From Pseudoscleropodium purum (lineage: Eukaryota > Streptophyta > Bryopsida > Hypnales > Brachytheciaceae): a stretch of DNA of 64,000 nucleotides. The stretch lies in the NCBI GenBank assembly GCA_963969395.1, contig OZ017799.1, positions 17,238,501 to 17,302,500 on the forward strand, read 5' to 3'. A program made the translations under genes and the position numbers. Of this stretch, positions 1 through 9,168 are shown one piece after another; the stretch's first letter is position 1; each line of letters opens with the position of its first letter. The notes below the pieces were generated by a model, which ran no database searches, was not told the DNA's origin, and saw only the letters and a list, made by a program, of their open reading frames with translations.

Positions 1-55
1 TATAAAACGTTCTACGACGATGGAAGGCAATCTAGACAATGGGTCAAGTGTATAC

Positions 56-3000
56 CAATATTCTCCAGCAGATACATCCGGCTTTTGTTGTTCGGCCAAA
101 ACCTAAAACATCCAACGAACAATTAAATCAACACTACTCAACTGGACTCGGTACCGCAACAGTCCAAGACATCGGGGAGATATAGAAACACAACTAGACC
201 CAAACCCCAGGTACGCAAGTCACATATTATAGGCAGGTATCTTCGACTTAGAAGTTGGCCTCGCAACTTTTAATATGTTATTATTACGGATTAAAGCATT
301 AATATGTGTTAGGTTTGTAAAACAAATATAAGAAAATTGGGTAAGTTATTTCTACCGATAAAAATCTTCTTGCATTTGCCATCTAATCTTAAGACTAAGG
401 AACCAAAGTTACCATATTTTATCTATATATGTCCCCTCCCCGTCAAAAATCTGTGGCACCTACCAAAAATAAAATAAACACAATTCATTACATCAAATTT
501 TTAATAAAACGAATATTTCATATAAACCCCCCCAAAATAAGTAAGCTGGCCTTAGGACACCCAGTTTAAATGAAACCTTAAATTTTGATATTTTTAAGTT
601 TCTATTTTTCAATTAAAAAATTTCTATTGTCTAAAGAGAAATATGTTTTTGAAATTATCTTCGCAAAAGCTACAAACTTTTGTTAAACTATAATGATCTA
701 CATCACTCGGCACAATGTTAATTTGCGTAATAAGAGATTAAACTCAGGGCATAAAAAAAATAGGACTTGCGCACCCAGGATCATACATTGATCAATCAAA
801 CTCTTCATCTTCAGGAATGCCCGGTTATGGCCCCAGTGGAACCCCAACTTACCTGTACCGGGCTGTCCACAATCTGCCACAATTGTAGTCCTCCAAAGAA
901 ATCATGATACCCTCTCTCACAACCAATGAAGGAAGATGTCTTTCTGCGTCTTTCTGCAAGACTCGAACACATGAGTATCTTCAAGTTTCACTGCGGTGTC
1001 ATTTATTTCTACAATCGGAAGCTGAGTGCATCGAGTACTTCCACAACCTTAAATCAACACCTCAATCCACTAAACCCCTAACGGACGAAGGATTCATGGT
1101 TTGGAAATGACCCATTCGATTGACCATAATGAAATAAATATCCATTAGACGAGGCCAAATCTTATATCACCAGTACATTGCATGTGTTGGACAAAAAAAT
1201 AAAAGAAATTAAACAAAATATACATCCATAAAACCTACTCAAAACTATTTAACAAAAACAGTCCTTCAGGCAGCCACTCAACCCCAGGCCCAGTTATAGT
1301 ATGTAGACAAACAACAGAACAGAACATTGATAAGGACTTATTATCCATTACCTTGGGCAAAACAATTCGTCCCAGGCTGCTCACGTCACTTGCTCGCAAC
1401 TCTTTCTGGAACAGAAATTCATACCCCTGCACATAAATCATCAAAAGAATTTAATATAGACAAGCGCCCTAAAGCACAGCGCACCAACTGGAACCTATAT
1501 ATTAGCAGAGGAACATGCAGTGGATTCATTTTAGTCTCACGATCAACCTCAATAATCTGATTGTATCACAGCAATTCCTCGAAACAGCTACTGCCGCGAG
1601 GGTCTGTATAATTCAACCGTCCTGGGATCTAACTGTTCATAAAAGTCTACCTATCTCAATGCAATTGAGACTATTAAGTTTCGTTTTGGGGGTTCGTATA
1701 CATCTTTCAGTTATCGCAAGTAGTCAATCTTGAAAATCAAAATCAAGAGGAAGGAATTAATCAGACCAATCGGCTTACTTTTCCGTTTTCATTGCTTAAT
1801 TTGTGTTCCATGTCTTGCGACCACTCATGACTGCCTGATATTCTCCACTGCCGTGACCGATTCCCATACTTACTCATCGATGGATGACGCCTCACCCTCG
1901 TCTGGCCTCGCTGACGCACCATGTGCGACTTACGAAGCGCCCTGGTGTACGCCGCCCCGTGATTCACGGTCTCGCATGGACCTGCGACAAATGAGCACTC
2001 CTCCGTGAGAAAAAATGCAAAGCATAACAATATTTAAGGATGGAAATACTTCACCCACCCTGTTGCTAGCTTGTCAAGTAAGGGTATCGCCAAAAAAGAA
2101 TCCCAATTGTAGAGTCGTAGGGCAAGAACTCCAAGATGCTGTTCCCTCATGGAACCAAGACTACAACCAAGACCAAGAGAATAGCAACACGAAGAAAGAC
2201 GCGGCTCAAATAACCACAGTAGTTGTCTTACCAACAGGACTCGCGTCGAAACAAGGGTCGACACCATTCCCGTCGTCACTATTTGCGCTAAATCCAGGGT
2301 TACAGTGCCTTTTGGGCGCGGGTGGCATGCCAAGATCCACAATCCCTCTTCTGATCGTCGCCGTGACGTCCTCGTCTTGTGACTCCGATGCCCAGTAGCT
2401 GACATGCTCCATCAGCACTTGAAGCCCTTGGGCGCCACCCCCTAGTCTTGCAACCGCGCAATGGAGCGTGTCTTCGCGCACTTTGACTTCCCGTAAAATA
2501 TCGCTGATAGTCCTCTTCGCTCTCTTCAGCGGCATAATCATGCTCGGGTGATTCTCCAAAGCCGTAGCAGAATCCGATGCCCATGGCGACAAATCGTCAT
2601 GACAGCCATCGACCTCGACTTCTTGCTTGACATCACGAATGACTGCCTCAATGTCACCCACGGCACCTACTTCCCACGCTGCGTTAAAAAATAACAACCA
2701 CACCACACTTCTTATTCCCACATTGCTATCGCACCATCCTACCACTAATAAGCTGTACGTGACCACCCTAGACACTCAACACCGATCATGAATCCACTAG
2801 TGCAACCAATCCTTCAGCAACTCATCACTACTCCCGAACAACCTCGTGCCAAGAATCCCTCTCTCCTTCTGTCCCAAGAACAACCCATGACCAACCTTCT
2901 TAACCCGCACTAGGCCACCAGTATCACACTCAACATCCGATGTCGGCACAGAATTCGGGAGACAATTCCTTCCATTCCATATCCACCGACAGAAACGTCA

Positions 3001-3415
3001 AAATCCCGTTAACATCGCTCCTAACGTCAGAACTAAACATAACATAAACAACATACACAACTAAACAGACCCATCATCACACTCGTGCTTTCCATCCCCA
3101 CCAACCTGTCCTTCCTAGTGTCCCCGTCCTACCAAATCCTATCTTGATTCCGTCGATCCTAGAGTGCCGTTGCAGCTAGCTAGCTCGCTCGCTCTCCCCA
3201 TCCCCCCTTTCCAAATACCTCACACCCAACGTTCGGGCAAAGCTCCAGTTCCTGTTCCTGGAGTGGGTTCAATCTCCTTTGTCCTTTTGCCCTACCAAGA
3301 AATGTACAAAGCCACCAAGCCAAGAACCCCCGTACCAACCTGCTGCAGCGTCCAAAGAAGAGGAGAATCGCGAGAACTCCCCAAACTGCACTTCGCCACC
3401 GATCGTAGAAGTCAT
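56..3415 (-). CDS. ABI3/FUS3/LEC2-type B3-domain transcription factor (3' end outside window)
   Basis: Six exons fit with matching phases: 3340-3415 (start ATG 3415), 2232-2678, 1896-1981, 1352-1426, 853-953 and 56-102, each bounded by AG/GT. They give 277 codons; the gene continues to the left of base 1. Exon 1896-1981 has a basic stretch (RKSHMVRQR) like the B2 region of ABI3. The B3 DNA-binding domain starts near residue 207: FQKELRASDVSSLGRIVLPK in the fourth exon, then HLPSLV, REG and WTARYR in the fifth, then FWPNNKSRMYLLEN in the sixth. The intron positions after LPK, after RYR and after ENxG match, as I recall, those of ABI3 genes. Family members bind RY (CATGCA) elements and drive embryo, seed or desiccation programmes. 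The 203-aa N-terminal part is closer in length to LEC2/FUS3 than to ABI3; it has a possible NLS (LKRAKR) and no other known domain. I cannot separate ABI3, FUS3 and LEC2 orthology. Confidence 0.85.
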
Positions 3416-3417
3416 AA

Positions 3418-3544
3418 TCACAAGCTCCGTCCCACTGGACCACACCTCGCAATTAAGAAAGAACGAGATGAAACCCAGCCGCCAGAAAACCACATGAATC
3501 AATCAATGGCACGGCTGCCGTCCCCAACCACGGCTGCACGACAT
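3418..3544 (-). promoter_or_regulatory. Two upstream ORFs in the 5' leader of the B3 gene
   Basis: Reading on the minus strand, a 13-codon uORF runs from ATG 3544 to a stop at 3503. A second, 25-codon uORF runs from ATG 3495 to TGA 3418-3420. That stop lies two bases before the main ATG (TGA-TT-ATG), so translating the second uORF would leave ribosomes at the main start. This suggests translational control by reinitiation, provided the leader is transcribed as drawn. A possible 5'-UTR acceptor (TTACAG) lies just upstream of the first uORF. Confidence 0.5.
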
Positions 3545-3555
3545 GAGTTCCTGTA

Positions 3556-3790
3556 AGTGACAATCGATCGAAAGGCGGCGGTCCTTATCAAGTTGCGAGT
3601 ACGAAAGAGACGGGAGAGTAGTGAAGGAGAGGCCGGAGAGAGGAGAGAGGAGAGAAAAGCAGAAGCAGAAGAAGAAGAGGAAGAAGAAGAAGCGGCTTGG
3701 TGAACAGAGGTGTGTAACTTATCTGCCGGGCTATGGCTTGGAGAATCAAAAGGACTGAGAAAGAGAAGAGAAAAACGAAGGTAACTAACT
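3556..3790 (-). promoter_or_regulatory. TC-rich 5' leader / core promoter region of the B3 gene
   Basis: On the minus strand this stretch is strongly pyrimidine-rich, with runs of CTTCTT and CTCTCT between about 3610 and 3780. This is typical of plant 5' UTRs and Y-patch core promoters. It lies directly upstream of the uORFs. No unambiguous TATA box was identified, and the transcription start cannot be fixed from sequence. Confidence 0.45.
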
Positions 3791-3963
3791 AACTAAAGGT
3801 AAGTTGAAGTATCCCAGTACAGTAGTGTGTGGGTGGGGCGGAACTCACTGAAAGCGGGCCGGGAGTATGCTGCCGTGTGTGAGGGGAAGCTTGGGACCCT
3901 TTATGGAGGGACTGGAAAGCGCGGGGCTCTGGTACGGCGAAGGCCATGCAACTCCGAGAACTT

Positions 3964-3973
3964 GCCACGTGGG
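3964..3973. promoter_or_regulatory. G-box / ABRE (GCCACGTGGG) upstream of the B3 gene
   Basis: The palindrome CACGTG (3966-3971) sits in a GCCACGTGGG context, which on the minus strand contains the ABRE core ACGTGGC. It lies about 550 bp upstream of the B3 ATG. bZIP factors of the ABF/ABI5 class bind such sites in ABA-responsive promoters. A diverged second copy of the surrounding ~45 bp occurs at about 4583-4625, where the core has become CACATG. Confidence 0.4.
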
Positions 3974-4529
3974 GGACTTGCATTGCTAGAAGCTCCTCGA
4001 ATCTTCATCGGGACCATGATAGGAGGGCTTTTTGATTTGTTATTTTGTTCCATATCTTTTCGATTTTCCTCTTCTTTATCTCTTTCTCTATCTTTATCTT
4101 TTTCTTTGGGGGAACGGGGTTTGTTCGCTGGCGCAATGACGGCCCATCCCTGAGTGAGTTCAGTGAGGTCCATCCGTCCGTCCGTCGTCGACCCTTTTGT
4201 CCGGGGGCCTTGCTGGCGAGCATGGGTGTCACTGCGCTTTTCCTCCTCAGCTGGAGTTCAGCTACTCCAATGATTTGGACTAACGCCTGTTCTGGAGTGA
4301 GGGTGATACTAATTTACCAGAGTTACACTATTTTGAGTCTGTGTGGCTTGAAAAAAATTACTTTGTGATTCCAATTTCCACAATGTTAAAAGCAGCGGTG
4401 GTTGATTCACCATGTTTAGTACATCTAAGGTGGGTACCCCCGTAATGGCGTTGTGCCTTAAAGCGCAATCTAAAATAAGCTCTATAATGGTGTAAGCATC
4501 GACCATAAGTAATCAATCAATGAGATAGG

Positions 4530-4690
4530 CGTTTTGAGATTACATGAGTGTCATTAATGAATGCTGAGATCACATGAGGATTGCAACTCTGAGAACTTGC
4601 CACATGGGGAACTTGCATGGCTAAAATGAGTGTCATTACAGCTGAGTACAGAGGCTTGAATGTTGAGATCACATGAGGATTTTAAGTCTC
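4530..4690. repeat. Short direct repeats upstream of the B3 gene
   Basis: The motif GAGATCACATGAGGATT occurs near 4566 and 4663, and ATGAGTGTCATTA near 4543 and 4626. The segment at 4583-4625 repeats the sequence around the G-box at 3949-3990. These look like local duplications in the promoter-distal region. No gene is seen here, nor in 4700-5175. Confidence 0.5.
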
Positions 4691-5177
4691 TAATATTTTT
4701 TTAATAGAAACTACATTTTGATTCGATTCTTATTTGTTGCTTGTTGCATCAGGAGCTTGTTTGTTGCTTTACAAGCTTGCACTTTTTTGGAATATTAATG
4801 ACACAATTTTAGCTACCATTCTTTCACTTTTGACACCTTGGGAGGGAGAGCTTTGGAATGTGACCACTCAATTTGAAGGTTGCCTATGAGCTATTTTAAT
4901 CACTCTACTTTCAAAACTTTGTATCCCTATTGTGGTCTCATATTTGTCAGAATTAGAAAATTAATTGTACATTTCTTCTTTTTCTACACATCTCTTTGTT
5001 GTATTGTTTTTATTATTAATTATTAGCCTTCAAATTACCCATAGCCCAATTTGTAATGGTTTAGGGTGTTCCTTCCTCATTAGGAGACAAAATTGGTTGT
5101 TCAATGCTTGTGTTAATTCTATAGAGTCTAAATGCAGATTTTGCATAGGAATCGAATTCCTAGTGACTTTTAACGTC

Positions 5178-5290
5178 AAAGTGGTCCATCAAGGGTTGAT
5201 TTTAGTGTAGAGCTCATCCGAGAGCTCATTGTACCAAGCTTGCCTCAGGACTCACTCCAACGTAGAATCACCCCTTGAATGGACCATTTG
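5178..5290. repeat. Small foldback element (about 113 bp)
   Basis: The left arm (GTGGTCCATCAAGGGTTGAT from 5181) pairs imperfectly with the right end (ATCACCCCTTGAATGGACCA, ending near 5286). The centre carries two copies of GAGCTCAT. The arms are about 30 bp with a few mismatches and one indel, the layout of a short MITE or hairpin. No target duplication was assigned. The remaining DNA from 5291 to 5714 is AT-rich with nothing recognisable. Confidence 0.45.
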
Positions 5291-5718
5291 CTAGTACAAA
5301 AAATGAATATCTAGTTTCCAAAAAGATAGAACTATTATGATGACGTCAATTTTCTTAAATGACAGTACTATAGCATCAATACTAATAAAATAAATTATTG
5401 TAGAGTGGCTATCAATGATATTGTTTTGTAATTGAATTTTGGTATAAAGGTTGTCCAAGAGATGGAAAAACACTCAAAAGGATGAAAATTGGATGAAAAT
5501 TATTCCCATTTGTCCACATGGCTTTCACCACCTAAGATTTTTTTTCCAAGTTCTAAAGTTTACTTAGCTACACTAATTTGTCCTAAAATTGCATTTCAAT
5601 TTCTTTAGTATAAATTTACATGATGTTTATTGATTGAAGCATACTTAGTTGCAATATGTGCTTCAGATATTTTTGATGAATTTACAAGAAAATTAAAAGA
5701 TTTTTTGATATAATTTAA

Positions 5719-7591
5719 TCCTAAAGGTTTTTAGCTATGTTTCCACTAAAAACACTCCAGAACTGTCATTTCTAATGCAATTACCAAATTTCATTTTAAA
5801 AAAAAAATTAGACACATGTAATCATAGGATCTTGTAGTACACTGGTTTGAGAAGATTTGGAAAAAATTTCAAAAATTTCCACCGTGTAGATTGCAAGATA
5901 TTAGCATTTGAATTCATAATAAACATTTTATAGCCCTATGAAATTCTAGGCAGCTGCACTTCAAAAGGTCACATTTTTATGAAAAAATTTCCAAAATGGT
6001 TGTGCATCTTTGGATTCTTTCTTCAAGATAGGTTGGCTACATGCTTGAAAAATTTTAGATCATTTGGAATTGTACAACATATAGAAAAAGTATAGTAAAT
6101 AGAAAGAAGTAGAGAATGATTCAAAATACTAAATTCTTAAGAATTTTATTATGGAATTAAAAAATGTCAATTCAACGGTAGCAATGTTTTAATAATCAAT
6201 CTTCATCCCAAAATTTATTTATTTTTCAAAAAATATTGAAAGTTGAGTTAAATAAAGGACTTCAAAGTTTAATTTAGAATGGAGAGTCCACAATTGCCCA
6301 CAAACTAAAATTCCTCATAACTTTCACCTCATTAACCCCTAAAGGACCAAGGCCTTTTTTTTGCCAAAAAACACTCAAAATTGCCATTTTTATAGCAAAT
6401 GGTAAAAAAAACTTAAAATTATTATTTTTCCACATCTAACCATAGGATCTTATACCTAACTAGTATGAGAGTGTGTGGAAAAAATTTTAGAATTTTTGAC
6501 TGCACAAATTGCAAGATATCTGCATTTAAAGTTGAAAAAACAAATTATCCAACACATTGCAGGATTAGATTTTTTGACTTTGAATATTTTTAACTTTAAT
6601 TTTTTGTACTACAAAGTTTTGAGCTTTAAATCTTTATGGTATAGAATTGAATTTAGAGTCTATGGAAAAAAATAATAGCTTAAGAAAACTTAATTTTTAT
6701 TCTTTAAAAAATTGTTAAGTGTGAGTAGGTACAAGATAGAAGGAAAATCTAAATTATTAAAATCTTTAAAATGGAATTAAAATGCACTAATCCCAATAGT
6801 GAGATTGTTCTAGCAAGCAAGATAAACCATGAAGAACTTCTTTTTTGGAAAAATTGTAAAAATGGCATTCAAAAATGAATCCTACAAGTTATTTTTTCAA
6901 AAAAAATGCTCTAATTGCCCGAAAAACAAGATTGTCCATAATTTTCTCATAAAAAATACAAATGGAATGAATCAAAGCTTTTCATATACACAGAAATATA
7001 ATTTATAAAGAAAAAAATTTTAAAACAAAAAATTAAAATTTTTGAAATATTTTTTGCTACCCAACATCCCGTGTTTTGAGCTTATTTGGACATAACCTTT
7101 GTTTCCAAGCACCAACTGAAAAAAAATTATATCCCCATGAAGATCATCAATTTTTCTATCTTCAAAAAATATTTCAAAAAATAAAATAAAAATTTCAGCC
7201 TGTAGGCACCTATCCAAAATCCATTTGTCCTCTAAAAGGACAATGGTCCATTTGTCTCCCAAAGGGACAATAGTCCTTTAGAGGTTAATCTAAATGGAAT
7301 GATTCAAAGCTTTACACATATATAAATCTAAAAAAACAATTTCAAATTTTTATTTCTTAAAAAAGTGATTTTTAAGAATTTTTTTAGCTACTTATTATGG
7401 CATGAAAACTACATATCATGCAATAGTTTTTTAACCATGTATTAAAAAGTTATGAGAATTGTTGAGCCTTAAAGTTACTTCTCAACCACATATTCTGTGA
7501 AAATTTTGAAGAAAAAAAATGAAATTTCCATTTGTAGTGAGCTCCCCAAAATATCTATAATTCCAAAAAACGATATTTGGGACTTTAGAGG
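5719..7591. mobile_element. TTAA-flanked piggyBac-type non-autonomous element A, interrupted by element B
   Basis: The element begins TTAA-TCCTAAAGG (TTAA 5715-5718) and ends ACTTTAGAGG-TTAA (TTAA 7592-7595). Its interior matches the element at 13077-13985 in the same order: GACACATGTAATCATA, then GATTGCAAGA, then the ATGGAATGATTCAA segment. It is split by a second TTAA element at 6336-7284. Without that insert it would be about 0.92 kb. It carries no transposase, so it is probably a non-autonomous (MITE-like) copy moved by a piggyBac transposase. Confidence 0.7.
6336..7284. mobile_element. TTAA-flanked piggyBac-type element B, nested inside element A
   Basis: It starts TTAA-CCCCTAAAGGACC (TTAA 6332-6335) and ends GTCCTTTAGAGG-TTAA (TTAA 7285-7288). 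Removing it and one TTAA restores a sequence colinear with the intact relative near 13680 (CCTCATAACTTT...CTCATT...ATGGAATGATTCAA). That identifies an insertion with a TTAA target-site duplication. Its ends match elements D and E in the opposite orientation, including subterminal GGGACAA repeats. The element is about 949 bp and has no convincing ORF. Confidence 0.75.
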
Positions 7592-7595
7592 TTAA

Positions 7596-8460
7596 CATGC
7601 AAAGGAAGTGTCATTTCAAGGAACTAGCATCATTGTGAAACTTCACTAGTGAAAAATGAAAGTCCAATTTTAAAACAAACTAATATTCAACAAATTTTCT
7701 GTGGTATCTTGAAATGACATTTATATATTTCAAAAAAACCCATTGCAATTGCTATTTTGAAACAAGCATGTTATGTATAGATTCTTTATGTTGCCAAAAA
7801 GATCCTATACCTTTGATTCAATCAAAATATTTCAAATTCCATTTATATAAGTTTAAAATATATTTTTCAAGATTAAAAAGCTTAAATGTACACAAGTCAA
7901 ATTTTAACAATTTTAGTGTGAAGTTGTATCATATACAATGTCAAAGGTATATGACTAATATTTTGGTAAAAAATTAAATAATTTGTTTCTAAGTTGAGTA
8001 AAATTTTTTAGAAAAGATATTCAAAGCTAATTCTATTGGGTTGCAAACTTTGAGACTCAATTAACTTTAGGAACAAGACTGCATTCTGCTTCAAATTTCT
8101 TGTAGATGTGTTATATCTCACAGAACACAACTTTTGTGTTTGCACTTTCAAAATTTCTTCACTTGCTCTTGTGATATGGCTTTTGGGGTACAAATGTCTC
8201 AAACACTGACTTCACTGATTCAGTTTCGTGGATCATTGTGATGGGAGCTCTCAGTTGCTTTGGGGTGTGGCCCTTAAATCTTACTTAACTGGCCCTGAGA
8301 TGTTTACAAAGACTACCGTAACACATCTTGAGGCCACAGAGCAGTAGCAATGTGTAGACCTCTAGGATGTAACTGAGAGTAAAGAACTTCTAAATTTTAG
8401 AGGTCCAGGACAGGGTAGACACAGGCATTCCAATAGTGTTGTAAAAATTGCTACATATGT
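7596..8460. other. AT-rich intergenic DNA, nothing recognised
   Basis: Very A/T-rich, with short ORFs that lack coding character. I see no gene, RNA gene or clear mobile-element end in this interval. Confidence 0.5.
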
Positions 8461-9168
8461 TACAGGAAAGATGGTTCTCTGCAGAGAAAACCGCCCCCTA
8501 GGAAAAAAATGGGGCACATCAAGATAATGCTTTCATATCCACTATCGACATGCACATTACAAGCACACTATATTACGCAAGATATATATGCAGTATGCTT
8601 GCAGATTATCCATAAATTTCATCCTCACCTCACAGAAAGTGCAGACAGCACCTGCTTCGATCTTAGAGATTGTGGTCCAAACTTTAGCTTCTATGATCCC
8701 AATAGATAAGGGTGCAATGGTGGAGGTCTGTGACGCCGAGAGAGTCCTACTACTCGTCTGTGGGCTACGATTGGTGACTGTAGATTCACAGGACCTGCAC
8801 AGAAATAGAAAGTAAATAAATTCAAGCCTTGCATCAGTACCTCCTACCGAATTGACACCAATAGAACGAGGACAATATAGAACTCAATCTCACTTCGTAA
8901 ACAGATTGGCTTACAAGTTTTCAGCTAGAGAAGATAGCACAATGGAGAAAAAAGATGTAGTACCCGGAGGAACAAAAGGTTTTGTGCCGGCCCAAAGGCC
9001 TGGTCGCTTCTTTGGAAGCAACGGTGGAGCACCTGCAGAGACACAAAACAATCTTGAGAACTTCACTTACAAAACGGTCAAAAGCACATATAGCACCATC
9101 ACGTCGTAGATAACATACACCCAAAAGGAGACCAGGAATCACACTTCAAATTAGGCAAGATCGTGTGC
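8461..9168 (-). other. GC-richer 3' flank / probable 3' UTR of the charged-protein gene
   Basis: Base composition is richer in GC than the DNA to its left and like the gene that ends at 9169. There is no convincing exon. It most likely holds the 3' UTR and downstream flank of the minus-strand gene at 9169-12083. The polyadenylation site was not located. Confidence 0.35.

Noticed and set aside
2015..2398. 127-codon plus-strand ORF
   Set aside because: It overlaps exon 2232-2678 of the B3 gene antisense and has no independent support.
3902..4173. Additional first exon of the B3 gene at the ATGGTCCCGATGAAG reading on the minus strand
   Set aside because: It lies beyond the pyrimidine-rich leader and no splice junction joins it in frame to exon 3340-3415, which already has a good start.
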